A DNA stretch of 64,000 bases from Kluyvera ascorbata_C (GCF_044197065.1 NZ_JBIQOI010000005.1:62001-126000), one strand, 5' to 3'. Shown: positions 1-7,728, counted from the first letter of the stretch. Numbers and translations: made by a program. Notes: generated by a model from the letters alone, not told the origin.

Positions 1-1221
1 AGCATGATGCTGGGCGCGGCGATTGGCGCGCTGTTTAACGGCTGGCTGTCGTTCCGCCTGGGGCGCAAATACAGCCTGATGGTTGGCGCCGTGCTGTTTG
101 TGGCGGGTTCTCTTGGCTCCGGGTTTGCCGTCAACGTTGAAATGCTGCTGGTCGCCAGGGTTATCCTCGGCGTGGCCGTGGGCATCGCCTCGTATACTGC
201 ACCGCTGTATCTGTCTGAAATGGCTAGCGAAAATGTGCGTGGCAAAATGATCAGTATGTACCAGTTGATGGTCACGCTGGGCATCGTGATGGCGTTTCTC
301 TCCGACACCGCGTTTAGCTACAGCGGCAACTGGCGTGCGATGCTCGCCGTGCTGGCGCTGCCTGCCGTGATTCTGATTGTGCTGGTGGTATTCCTGCCGA
401 ACAGCCCGCGCTGGCTGGCGGAAAAAGGCCGTCATATTGAAGCGGAAGAGGTGCTGCGCATGCTGCGTGACACCTCTGAAAAAGCGCGCGACGAGCTGAA
501 TGAAATTCGCGAAAGCCTCAAGCTGAAGCAGGGCGGCTGGGCGCTGTTCAAGGTGAACCGCAACGTACGCCGCGCGGTGTTCCTCGGCATGCTGTTACAG
601 GCGATGCAGCAGTTTACCGGCATGAACATCATCATGTACTACGCGCCGCGCATCTTTAAAATGGCGGGCTTCACCACCACCGAGCAGCAGATGATTGCGA
701 CCCTGGTGGTCGGCTTAACCTTTATGTTCGCCACCTTTATTGCGGTGTTTACCGTCGATAAAGCCGGACGTAAACCGGCGCTGAAAATTGGTTTTACGGT
801 GATGGCTATCGGCACGCTGGTGCTGGGCTACTGCCTGATGCAGTTTGATAACGGCACCGCGACCAGCGGGCTCTCCTGGCTTTCCGTCGGCATGACCATG
901 ATGTGCATTGCGGGCTATGCGATGAGCGCCGCGCCGGTAGTGTGGATCCTGTGCTCTGAAATTCAGCCGCTGAAATGCCGCGACTTCGGTATCACCTGTT
1001 CGACCACCACCAACTGGGTGTCGAACATGATTATCGGTGCGACCTTCCTGACGCTGCTGGATTCCATCGGCGCGGCGGGGACGTTCTGGCTGTATACCGT
1101 GCTGAACGTGGCCTTTATCGGCGTGACTTTCTGGCTGATCCCGGAAACCAAAGGGGTTACGCTGGAGCATATTGAACGTAAGCTGATGAAAGGCGAGAAA
1201 TTGCGGGATATCGGCGTCTAA
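1..1221 (+). CDS. araE: Arabinose:proton symporter AraE (5' end outside window)
   Basis: Inner-membrane major facilitator that imports L-arabinose with a proton. The window opens inside the gene: base 1 is in frame, and 406 codons remain of a family length near 472, so about 66 N-terminal residues, including the first membrane segment and the start codon, lie to the left. Sugar-porter signatures are visible: the GRK loop after the second segment, PNSPRWLAEKGR before the central loop, QQFTGMNIIMYYAP in the C-terminal half, and PETKG near the end. The match to E. coli AraE is close throughout. In E. coli araE is followed by ygeA; here the pectin module sits between them. The promoter is not in the window. 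An inverted repeat directly downstream separates it from the converging ogl gene. Confidence 0.97.
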   Translation, partial: SMMLGAAIGALFNGWLSFRLGRKYSLMVGAVLFVAGSLGSGFAVNVEMLLVARVILGVAVGIASYTAPLYLSEMASENVRGKMISMYQLMVTLGIVMAFLSDTAFSYSGNWRAMLAVLALPAVILIVLVVFLPNSPRWLAEKGRHIEAEEVLRMLRDTSEKARDELNEIRESLKLKQGGWALFKVNRNVRRAVFLGMLLQAMQQFTGMNIIMYYAPRIFKMAGFTTTEQQMIATLVVGLTFMFATFIAVFTVDKAGRKPALKIGFTVMAIGTLVLGYCLMQFDNGTATSGLSWLSVGMTMMCIAGYAMSAAPVVWILCSEIQPLKCRDFGITCSTTTNWVSNMIIGATFLTLLDSIGAAGTFWLYTVLNVAFIGVTFWLIPETKGVTLEHIERKLMKGEKLRDIGV

Positions 1222-1228
1222 TCAGGAA

Positions 1229-1297
1229 CCCGGCGGCGCTGCGCTTGGCCGGGCTACAGAATTAAAACGTAGCCCGGCCAAGCGCAGCGCCGCCGGG
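1229..1297. repeat. Perfect inverted repeat, bidirectional terminator-like (REP-like)
   Basis: Two 29-base arms (1229-1257 and 1269-1297) are exact reverse complements around an 11-base loop. The arms start CCCGGCGGCGCT and end GGCCGGGCTAC. The element fills the gap between the convergent genes araE and ogl and should form a very stable hairpin in either transcript, although it lacks a clean T-run. Related single arms occur at 27733-27761, 27771-27800 and 34507-34535, so it is a dispersed REP-like family. Confidence 0.85.
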
Positions 1298-1308
1298 AAA
1301 GCTCAGTT

Positions 1309-2436
1309 CTACACCTTCGCTAAATACAATGCCGGCATTCCCTCAGCGTCCGAGGTATACAGCACCCACTCGCCGTCCGGTGAAAATGACGGATGCGGAT
1401 GCGTCACCTGACGGTCACCGTCCAGCACCTTCCAACTGCTGTTGTGCTGGCAAATCGCTTTTTTCTCACCCGTTTTTAAATCAAACACCCAAATAAACGG
1501 ATCGTTCAGGCTGATATCGCCGGTATTATGCGGCGCGCCATCGCCGACTACCTTTGAGCCGTCGTGGTTGCTCATCAGGTGAGAGCAGGGCGGGATCGCC
1601 ATCAACTGGCGGTTTTCCAGCGTTGTCGGGTTGGCGCTGTAGAGATAACGGTGCGGGCTGTTCTCCTGATGCGCCACGTAGTAAAGCGCGGAGCCGTCCG
1701 GCACCCAGAATTCGTGGGTAAAGCTTTCGCCTTTTTGGTGCTGGCGTACACAGCGCATGTCGCTACCATCTTCATTAATCAGCCACATACGCGCATCGAT
1801 AGCGTCACGCGGGCCCTCGTGGCAAAACGCCACCGTCTTATCGTCAAACGGGCGGTAGATAGGGTGCCCAAGCCAGCGTTTTTCTTGCAGAATGGTTCGC
1901 TGTTCCCCGGTTCTCAGGTCGATGTTAATCAGGCGGCATTCCGGGTTGGTAAAGTAGTAGGCGCGGAATTTCGACCAGTCGGTTAGCGGCTGCCAGTCGC
2001 TTTTTTTAATTTCGATGCCGACGAGCTTCGTACAGTCTGAGTTCGCCACCCATGTGCCGTAAGCGACCCACTCATCGTCCACTTCGTAAACCACGTATTC
2101 TTCCAGCGTGGAGAGATCCAGGCGTCTCAGCTGGCGCGTGTCTTTGACGTACCATAAGGATTTATCGTCGTCGGACAGGAAGCCGCCGAAGGTGTTATCC
2201 CCCGCGCCATCGGTAAGCTGGGTCGCCTGTTGGGCGGCAATATCCAGTAAATAGTAGTTCCAGTGCCCCTCGAATGCGCCGCCAAAAATCAGCTTGCCGC
2301 CGTCGCGGGTGAAGCATTTTTGGTAGAAGTAGTTTCGGTGGCAAATAATGTGCGGTGGCGTCATCCGGATCACCTCGTGACCGGTTTCGCTGTCTTTCTG
2401 CGTGCGGAAATTCAGCGGGATGATTTTGCCTTTCAT
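1309..2436 (-). CDS. ogl: Oligogalacturonate lyase (polysaccharide lyase family 22)
   Basis: Cytoplasmic lyase that splits short saturated or unsaturated oligogalacturonides to 5-keto-4-deoxyuronate, the last depolymerising step of pectin use. The 375-residue protein has the family's beta-propeller character, with repeated blades such as SFSPDGEWVLYTSD. The PL22 metal motif Q-x-x-H-x-H is present at Gln343, His346 and His348 (QVTHPH), and conserved histidines also occur in SFTHEFW and CSHLMSNHDG. There is no signal peptide, as expected. The gene is last in the leftward tog operon, 69 bases after togB and separated from it by a hairpin with a T-run. A good Shine-Dalgarno (AAGGAG) supports the start. 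Confidence in the family is high; relative preference for di- versus trimers cannot be read from sequence. Confidence 0.95.
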   Translation of the reverse strand: MKGKIIPLNFRTQKDSETGHEVIRMTPPHIICHRNYFYQKCFTRDGGKLIFGGAFEGHWNYYLLDIAAQQATQLTDGAGDNTFGGFLSDDDKSLWYVKDTRQLRRLDLSTLEEYVVYEVDDEWVAYGTWVANSDCTKLVGIEIKKSDWQPLTDWSKFRAYYFTNPECRLINIDLRTGEQRTILQEKRWLGHPIYRPFDDKTVAFCHEGPRDAIDARMWLINEDGSDMRCVRQHQKGESFTHEFWVPDGSALYYVAHQENSPHRYLYSANPTTLENRQLMAIPPCSHLMSNHDGSKVVGDGAPHNTGDISLNDPFIWVFDLKTGEKKAICQHNSSWKVLDGDRQVTHPHPSFSPDGEWVLYTSDAEGMPALYLAKV

Positions 2437-2453
2437 GTGCTTTCTCCTTGAAT

Positions 2454-2487
2454 AAAAAAATACCCCGCAACCGGAAGTTGCAGGGTA
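2454..2487 (-). terminator. Intra-operon terminator/attenuator between togB and ogl
   Basis: On the minus strand an 11-bp stem (one mismatch) with a 5-base loop spans 2461-2487 and is followed by TATTTTTTTA (T-run at 2454-2460). It lies between the togB stop and the ogl Shine-Dalgarno, so it should reduce read-through from the transporter genes into ogl, or define the togB 3' end. There is no obvious separate promoter for ogl in the 69-base gap. Confidence 0.75.
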
Positions 2488-2505
2488 TTGATAGCTAAAT
2501 CGCGA

Positions 2506-3792
2506 TTAGCGCATGGCGCGTTTCAGAATACGCTCGCCCTGACGCTGGAAGTCAGTTGCCGCTTCTTCTACGGATTTCTGGCCGTAGTCGATGTACTGCA
2601 GCGTGGTACCGAACTGGGCAACGATCTGCGGGTCATCAAAGTAAGGAGAGACGCTCAGCTTCGCTGGCAGAGACTGCGCCAGACGCAGGCCCGCAACAGA
2701 AGGATCGCTCTCTTTCAGGATGCCGTCTTCGGTCAGGTATTTCACCGCCACTTTGCTCAGCGGCACGCCGCGCTCCAGACCTAACGTATCGACCCCTTCT
2801 TTGCTGTTCAGCAGGAAGTTAATCACTTTCGCCGCGGCTTCTGGGTTCTTGGTTGATTTGCCGATAGAGAGCATCTGCGCTGGTTTGAAGAACAGACCCG
2901 CATCGGTGGCGCCCGGCAGCATTGGATAGCTACCCAGCTCCAGTTTTGCAGGTGGCTTCAGGTTATCGGAGTACTTGTTAATGGTGGAGTTCCACATGTA
3001 AGTACCGCCCCATTCGCCCTGAATCCACGGCTTCATTTCATACATGTTGCTCTTACCGAAGGACGCGTAGTACTTGGTATCCGGCATCACGTGGCTGTCG
3101 ACCAGCTTTTTATACATCTGGAAGAACTCAACCCACTGCTCTTTGCTGTAGGAGAATTTCTTGGTTTCCGGGTTGATGGCCGGAATGTTGTACTTCTGGG
3201 TCATGTAGGAGTTCAGCAGCGCCAGGGTATCCTGGTGCTCCAGTACCACCGGGTAGTACTGTTTGCCCAGCTTGCTTTCGAAGGTTTTACCCGCCGCCAG
3301 CAGTTCGTCCCAGGTTTTCGGGTATTCAACGCCAGCCTGTTTCCAGGTTTCGTCGTTGAAGTAGAACACGCGCGCTGTCACGGAGATTGGAATACCGTTC
3401 AGCTTGCCGTTGACGGTGGTGGACTGCAGCTCTTTGGCATCGAACTGGCTTAAGTCGATCACGTCCTTCATTTTGTTCAGATCGTAGAAGCCGTCGCCGT
3501 TTTTGGAGAAGATCGGCAGCCAGTTCCAGTTAGTCTGCATCACGTCTGGCTCGGTGCCACCGGCAATCTGGGTGGTCAGACGGGATAAGTGGCCGTCCCA
3601 ACCGGTGTATTCTGCTTTAACGTTAATATCAGGGTTCTGCTTATGGAACTCTTCCAGCGCCTTCAGGGTAACCTGGTGACGACCGTTACCTCCCCACCAG
3701 GACATACGAAGATCGACATCCTTTGCCATAGAAGGTAGGGCCGTGAGGCCCAGGGTGGCGGAGATTGCTGCGCTTAAAAGCACTTTTTTCAT
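2506..3792 (-). CDS. togB: Periplasmic oligogalacturonide-binding protein TogB
   Basis: Family 1 extracellular solute-binding protein of an ABC importer, 428 residues. The N-terminus MKKVLLSAAISATLGLTALP with SMA before Lys is a typical Sec signal peptide, cleaved near residue 23. The mature part begins with a beta strand (VDLRMSWWGGNGRH) and has the ALEEFHKQNPDINV and AGGTEPDVMQTNW segments characteristic of the family. It follows togA by 14 bases and precedes ogl. The assignment to oligogalacturonides, rather than another oligosaccharide, rests on operon context with ogl, on KdgR boxes upstream of the operon, and on resemblance to Dickeya TogB. A hairpin just after the stop may raise its mRNA level relative to ogl. 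Confidence 0.92.
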   Translation of the reverse strand: MKKVLLSAAISATLGLTALPSMAKDVDLRMSWWGGNGRHQVTLKALEEFHKQNPDINVKAEYTGWDGHLSRLTTQIAGGTEPDVMQTNWNWLPIFSKNGDGFYDLNKMKDVIDLSQFDAKELQSTTVNGKLNGIPISVTARVFYFNDETWKQAGVEYPKTWDELLAAGKTFESKLGKQYYPVVLEHQDTLALLNSYMTQKYNIPAINPETKKFSYSKEQWVEFFQMYKKLVDSHVMPDTKYYASFGKSNMYEMKPWIQGEWGGTYMWNSTINKYSDNLKPPAKLELGSYPMLPGATDAGLFFKPAQMLSIGKSTKNPEAAAKVINFLLNSKEGVDTLGLERGVPLSKVAVKYLTEDGILKESDPSVAGLRLAQSLPAKLSVSPYFDDPQIVAQFGTTLQYIDYGQKSVEEAATDFQRQGERILKRAMR

Positions 3793-3806
3793 TTTAATAC
3801 TCCAGA

Positions 3807-4934
3807 TTAAAGGGAGAGGTTCTGTTCAGTTTTAGCATCAAAAATATGGCATTTATTCATATCAAACTTGAAGTACACCTTACGATGAAGCCCCTTATCA
3901 ATCATCGGCTTAGCTTCATCTGAAGGGATTCGTGCCGTCAGCTCGTAGTTCGCGACTTTCAGGTAAACGAAGAACTCGTGGCCCATGTTTTCCACGCGAA
4001 CCATCTCGCCGCTGCAGCCGCCTTCGGCAAACGGCTCGTCGGACAGCGAGACAAATTCAGGGCGAATACCGTAGAACACCTCTTCGTTGTCGTGACCGGC
4101 GAGTTTCTGGTTCAGCCCTTCGCTGAGCGCCATGAACTCATCGCCAATCGCCAGGTTTAAGGTGCCGTCTTTGTTCACCAGCTTGCAGGCGCGGATGTTC
4201 ATTTCCGGCGCGCCGATAAAGCCCGCCACGAACATGTTCTTCGGCTTGTGGTACAGGTTGTCCGGGGTATCTACCTGCATGATATGACCCAACTTCATCA
4301 CGCAGATACGGTCGCCCATGGTCATCGCTTCGGTCTGATCGTGGGTCACGTAGACGGTGGTTGCTGGCTTGCCGGATTTCTTGAGCTGCTTGTGCAGGTC
4401 GGAAATACGGATACGCATTGACGCACGCAGCTTGGCATCGAGGTTCGACAGTGGTTCATCGAACAGGAACACGTCTGGCTTTTTCACAATCGCACGACCT
4501 ACGGCCACACGTTGTGCCTGGCCGCCGGAGAGCTGACGCGGCAGACGGTCCAGCAGCTCTTCCAGTTCGAGGATTTTCGCCGCTTCGTTAACCTGTGCGT
4601 CAATCTGCGCTTTCGGCAGCTTGCTCAGCTTCAGGCCGAACGCCAGGTTTTCACGCACGGTCATGTGCGGATAGAGCGCATAGTTCTGGAACACCATCGC
4701 AATCCCACGCTCTTTTGGCGCGAGGTTGTTGACGATTTTCTCACCGATACGCACTTCGCCGCCGCTGATGGTTTCAAGTCCTGCCAGCATACGCAGGGTG
4801 GTGGACTTGGCGCAGCCGGACGGGCCGACAATCACCATGAACTCACCTTCAGCGATTTTCAGGTCGATACCATGTACCGCTTTGAAGCCGTTGGAGTACA
4901 CTTTTTCCAGTTTGTTGAAAATAACTTCAGCCAT
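3807..4934 (-). CDS. togA: ABC importer ATPase TogA
   Basis: Cytoplasmic ATPase (375 residues) of the MalK/UgpC type that powers TogMN. Motifs in order: Walker A GPSGCAKST (residues 37-45), signature LSGGQAQRVAVGRA, Walker B VFLFDEP, D-loop SNLDAKL, H-loop VYVTHDQTEA, then the C-terminal TOBE/regulatory region. The Walker A has Ala42 where most relatives have Gly; the lysine and serine are intact, so the protein is probably active. It lies 12 bases after togN and 14 before togB. A multi-sugar ATPase of this class might also serve other importers, which sequence alone cannot exclude. Confidence 0.93.
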   Translation of the reverse strand: MAEVIFNKLEKVYSNGFKAVHGIDLKIAEGEFMVIVGPSGCAKSTTLRMLAGLETISGGEVRIGEKIVNNLAPKERGIAMVFQNYALYPHMTVRENLAFGLKLSKLPKAQIDAQVNEAAKILELEELLDRLPRQLSGGQAQRVAVGRAIVKKPDVFLFDEPLSNLDAKLRASMRIRISDLHKQLKKSGKPATTVYVTHDQTEAMTMGDRICVMKLGHIMQVDTPDNLYHKPKNMFVAGFIGAPEMNIRACKLVNKDGTLNLAIGDEFMALSEGLNQKLAGHDNEEVFYGIRPEFVSLSDEPFAEGGCSGEMVRVENMGHEFFVYLKVANYELTARIPSDEAKPMIDKGLHRKVYFKFDMNKCHIFDAKTEQNLSL

Positions 4935-4946
4935 GATATATCCCTC

Positions 4947-5849
4947 TTAACCTTTAATTCCGCTGCTGGTAACGCCCTGTACGAAGTAGCGCTGCGCCAG
5001 GAAGAACACAATGATAGATGGCAGAATGGAGATGCTCGCCATTGCCAGAATTTCGTTCCACGGCGCGCCTTCGGTCACGTCGATGGACATTTTCAGTGCC
5101 AGTGCAATCGGATACTTATCAACGCTATAGACGTAGATCAGCGGGCCGATAAAGTCGTTCATGGACCACATGAACTGGAACAGTGCGACGGAGATAATCG
5201 CTGGCTTCAGAATCGGTACCACCACGTACCACAGCACCTGGATGGAGTTACAGCCGTCAATCTGCGCCGCTTCTTCCATGTCACGCGGCACGCCACGCAG
5301 GAACTGAATCAACATGAAGACGAAGAACCCTTGCGTGGCGAAGGCCAGCGGCAGGTACAGCGGCATGTAGCTGTTCAGCATGCCCATTTCGCGGAACATC
5401 AGGTACTGAGGAATCAGCAGTACGGTGCTCGGCAGCAGCATGGTGGTGATGAGCGTCGCGAACCAGAATTTCTTCCATGGGATCTCGAAGCGGGCAAAGC
5501 CGTACGCCACGATGGTGGAAGAGATAATGGTCAGGATGACCTTAGGAATCACATACTTGAAGGTGTTCAGCATGTAATGCCCGAAGGTGTACTCGGTACC
5601 GGTTTTCCAGCCGTTAATGAAACCGTCCCAGGTAGCATGTGCTGGCCACAGGCTCAGGGTAGTGAAGATCTCGTGGTTCGGTTTGAACGACGCCGAGAAC
5701 ATCCACGCCAGCGGGTAAAGCATTAACAGACCGACGATCAGCAGGATGGTGTAGCGAATCCAGGCGTTGATCTTCTCGCGACGCAGGGTGCGGGCAACCT
5801 CACGCTCGGCGATGGTTCTTGCGTCGGAGATTTGTTGGATATCAGCCAT
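4947..5849 (-). CDS. togN: ABC importer permease TogN
   Basis: Inner-membrane permease (300 residues, about six membrane segments), MalG type. The conserved cytoplasmic EAA loop is EEAAQIDGCNSIQVLWYVVVP, which contacts TogA. I place the start at 5849 (MADIQQ) rather than at the longer open frame reaching 5924. The start has a strong GGGAGG Shine-Dalgarno six bases upstream, the hydrophilic N-terminus then matches the family, and the extra 25 residues would lie wholly inside togM. It overlaps togM by 8 bases (ATGGCTGA), implying translational coupling of the two permease halves. Confidence 0.93.
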   Translation of the reverse strand: MADIQQISDARTIAEREVARTLRREKINAWIRYTILLIVGLLMLYPLAWMFSASFKPNHEIFTTLSLWPAHATWDGFINGWKTGTEYTFGHYMLNTFKYVIPKVILTIISSTIVAYGFARFEIPWKKFWFATLITTMLLPSTVLLIPQYLMFREMGMLNSYMPLYLPLAFATQGFFVFMLIQFLRGVPRDMEEAAQIDGCNSIQVLWYVVVPILKPAIISVALFQFMWSMNDFIGPLIYVYSVDKYPIALALKMSIDVTEGAPWNEILAMASISILPSIIVFFLAQRYFVQGVTSSGIKG

Positions 5850-6732
5850 TTTTGCCTCCCTTATCGGCGGAGTAGAACACCCAGTATTTTGAAGACTTAA
5901 AGGCGATGCCTGCGAAGACAGCAACCACCAGGAACAGAACCCATGCCAGCGCTGCGCCGTAACCCATGTCGAAGTACTTGAACGCCGTGTCGTAGATGTA
6001 CAGCGAGAACAGGTACGTTGAGTAGGTTGGGCCGCCGCCGGTAATCACGTACGGGCCGGTAAACTCCTGGAATGCCTGAGTGGTCTGCATGATGAAGTTG
6101 AAGAAGATAACCGGCGTAATCAGCGGCACGGTCACTTTCATAAACATCTGCCATTTAGACGCGCCATCGATCATGGCGGCTTCGTACTGAGACTGTGGAA
6201 CGTTTTGCAGCGCCGCCAGGAAGATAACCATCGCGGAGCCGAACTGCCAGACGCGCAGCAGGGTAACGGACATCAGCGCCAGAGACGGTTCACCCAGCCA
6301 GTTGACCGGATCAAAACCAAGCACGCCGATAAAGCTATTCAGCAGGCCGTCGATGGCGAACAGCGCACGCCACAGAACGGCGATAGCCACGGAGCTACCG
6401 AGGATTGACGGAATATAATAAGCAGTACGGAAGAAGCCGATACCGCGTAATTTAAAGTTAAGAACAAACGCAATCCCTAACGCAAAAGCGAGTTTTAAAG
6501 GGATGGTCAAAAATACGTAGGCGAACGTTACGCCCATGGATTTCCAGAAGAGCGTGTCTTCTGTAAACATGTAGCGATAATTTTCAATGCCGTTAAATAC
6601 CGGTGGACTCATCAAGTCATACTCAGTAAAACTGAGGAAGAAAGATGAAACGAACGGGAAGGCCGTGAAGATTATCAACCCAATGATATAGGGTGAAATC
6701 CAGGCCAATCCCAACATTCTGTTTTCATTCAT
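5842..6732 (-). CDS. togM: ABC importer permease TogM
   Basis: Inner-membrane permease (296 residues), MalF type but without a large periplasmic insert, and first gene of the leftward operon. The N-terminus MNENRMLGLAWISPYIIGLI leads straight into the first membrane helix. The EAA loop is YEAAMIDGASKWQMFMKVTVP. Together with TogN it forms the channel for oligogalacturonides delivered by TogB. The start is preceded by AGGTAGG. Upstream lies a 631-base regulatory region carrying KdgR-like boxes and a CRP-like site. Confidence 0.93.
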   Translation of the reverse strand: MNENRMLGLAWISPYIIGLIIFTAFPFVSSFFLSFTEYDLMSPPVFNGIENYRYMFTEDTLFWKSMGVTFAYVFLTIPLKLAFALGIAFVLNFKLRGIGFFRTAYYIPSILGSSVAIAVLWRALFAIDGLLNSFIGVLGFDPVNWLGEPSLALMSVTLLRVWQFGSAMVIFLAALQNVPQSQYEAAMIDGASKWQMFMKVTVPLITPVIFFNFIMQTTQAFQEFTGPYVITGGGPTYSTYLFSLYIYDTAFKYFDMGYGAALAWVLFLVVAVFAGIAFKSSKYWVFYSADKGGKNG

Positions 6733-6918
6733 ACATACCTACCTGGCGAACAAGTGTGTCAAACGGATTGGGTGTCTGTTACATCCCCTGCGCCTGTTGG
6801 CGCCTGGGCGTTAAAGTCTTAGCTTGTTATTGGTCATGCAGCCTTTCCCTGTAAGTAGATGTAATTCAAATTCTTTTGTGGCTATCCATCGTCTGGTTAG
6901 TTGGTGTTTTAAATTCTT

Positions 6919-6939
6919 GCCCTTTGCGAGGGCTTTTTT
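6919..6939 (+). terminator. Stem-loop followed by six T on the plus strand
   Basis: GCCCT (6919-6923) pairs with AGGGC (6929-6933) around a 5-base loop, followed by TTTTTT (6934-6939). By form it is a short intrinsic terminator for a rightward transcript, yet no rightward gene precedes it. In the tog mRNA the same bases could instead form a 5'-terminal hairpin. Confidence 0.4.
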
Positions 6940-6940
6940 A

Positions 6941-6955
6941 TAAAACGCCGTTTTA
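6941..6955. promoter_or_regulatory. Candidate KdgR operator (tog, proximal)
   Basis: TAAAACGCCGTTTTA is a perfect palindrome around the central C. It shares the AAAC-G-x-x-GTTT skeleton of KdgR boxes but has TTTTA rather than TTTCA in the arm. It would cover the start point of a promoter using the -10 at 6961-6966. Confidence 0.5.
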
Positions 6956-7005
6956 AATTTATTTTATTGCGATTTGTTTCTGCGTCATTCGATTAATCAT
7001 GAAAG

Positions 7006-7021
7006 TGTGATCGAAGTCGAA
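7006..7021. promoter_or_regulatory. Candidate CRP site of the tog promoter
   Basis: TGTGA (7006-7010), six bases, then TCGAA (7017-7021): one perfect half-site and one that matches TCACA at three of five positions. Its centre is about 60 bases upstream of the start expected from the -10 at 6961-6966, a class I spacing. tog operons are CRP-activated in pectinolytic enterobacteria. Confidence 0.4.
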
Positions 7022-7034
7022 ACGATGTTTCATT
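7019..7034. promoter_or_regulatory. KdgR operator (tog, distal)
   Basis: GAAACGATGTTTCATT has perfect GAAAC/GTTTC arms around GAT and closely matches the KdgR consensus. It overlaps a minus-strand TATAAT at 7032-7037, so binding would occlude that -10 element. The almost identical box at kdgF supports a shared repressor. Confidence 0.75.
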
Positions 7035-7316
7035 ATAGTGATGGCGATTGTGTTTTTGCCGATGGTACGGCGCTTTCAGGGGGATCTGGTATGGAAGTTG
7101 ATGGCTCCGTAAAAAACGATATAGTTGATCGTTCTAATGATTAACCCACTAATTCTTAGCGTTGCAGGAAATATTTAGTTGTAGCAACAAATACTGCGCT
7201 GGACGGTGGCGTAAATTCATTCTGGCGGTATGCGGATTATGATTAGGCGTGATAGGTTTTGTCGGAAAAAACGAATATTTAATGCGTAAGAGAGTAGCGC
7301 TAAGACGAATGTATAA

Positions 7317-7356
7317 ATAAAAAAGCCGGGGTCGTGAAACGACCCCGGCTTTTTTA
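7317..7356 (-). terminator. Terminator of kdgF
   Basis: Twelve-base perfect arms (7324-7335 and 7339-7350) enclose a 3-base loop and are flanked by an A-run on the left and a T-run on the right, so it works on both strands. It begins 7 bases after the kdgF stop and insulates the tog promoter region from kdgF transcription. Confidence 0.9.
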
Positions 7357-7363
7357 TACGATG

Positions 7364-7690
7364 TCAGGCTTTAAGAAAGTCCTGACGCATTGGCGTAAAG
7401 GTATCCAGTAGCGTACCGGCTTTCAGGCAAACGCAGCCGTGCATAATGTTCGGCTGTTTATACAGCGTATCGCCCGAGCCAACCACGTGCTTTTCGTCAC
7501 CGATGGTGAATTCGAATTCGCCCGACAGCACATAGGTCAGTTGTTCGTGCGGGTGGTTGTGCATCGGGCCGATAGCGCCCTGTTCGAAGTTCACCTCAAC
7601 GGCCATCATTTTGCCATCGTGCGCGAGAATGCGGCGGGTTACGCCATTGCCCAGATCTTCAAGGGTGGTTTCTTTATGAAAAATAAACAT
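7364..7690 (-). CDS. kdgF: Pectin-degradation cupin KdgF
   Basis: Small single-domain cupin (108 residues) that converts the unsaturated uronate released by pectin lyases to the linear ketouronate DKI, the substrate of the Kdu pathway. Cupin motif 1 reads GPMHNHPHEQLTYVLSGEFE, with His44, His46 and Gln50 as likely metal ligands. Motif 2, PNIMHGCVC, supplies His84. There is no signal peptide. It is transcribed alone, with a KdgR box 23 bases upstream of its start and a strong terminator after it. Its position beside tog/ogl fits a complete oligogalacturonide route. Confidence 0.93.
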   Translation of the reverse strand: MFIFHKETTLEDLGNGVTRRILAHDGKMMAVEVNFEQGAIGPMHNHPHEQLTYVLSGEFEFTIGDEKHVVGSGDTLYKQPNIMHGCVCLKAGTLLDTFTPMRQDFLKA

Positions 7691-7712
7691 CAGGCGATCC
7701 TGTTTGTATGTT

Positions 7713-7728
7713 GAAACGTTGTTTCATT
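7713..7728. promoter_or_regulatory. KdgR operator of kdgF
   Basis: GAAACGTTGTTTCATT has perfect GAAAC/GTTTC arms and differs from the distal tog box by one base in the core (GTT for GAT). It sits in the kdgF 5' region, where binding would block transcription of kdgF. Confidence 0.75.

Larger units (their letters stand above)
6733..7316 (-). promoter_or_regulatory. tog operon leader and promoter region
   Basis: This non-coding stretch lies between togM and the kdgF terminator; I see no gene in it. From the togM side it holds a small hairpin GCGCC/GGCGC (6790-6803), a hairpin with a T-run on the plus strand (6919-6939), a perfect 15-base KdgR-like palindrome (6941-6955), a minus-strand TAAAAT that could be a -10 element (6961-6966), a CRP-like site (7006-7021), a second KdgR-like box (7019-7034) and a minus-strand TATAAT overlapping it (7032-7037). 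Two alternative promoters are therefore possible, each blocked by one KdgR box. From about 7050 to 7316 I see nothing specific. Confidence 0.6.

Noticed and set aside
4512..5726. A 404-codon plus-strand open frame across togA and togN
   Set aside because: Antisense to well-supported ABC transporter genes; no recognisable motif or ribosome-binding site. Similar frames over recB, ptrA and cbiA were rejected for the same reason.
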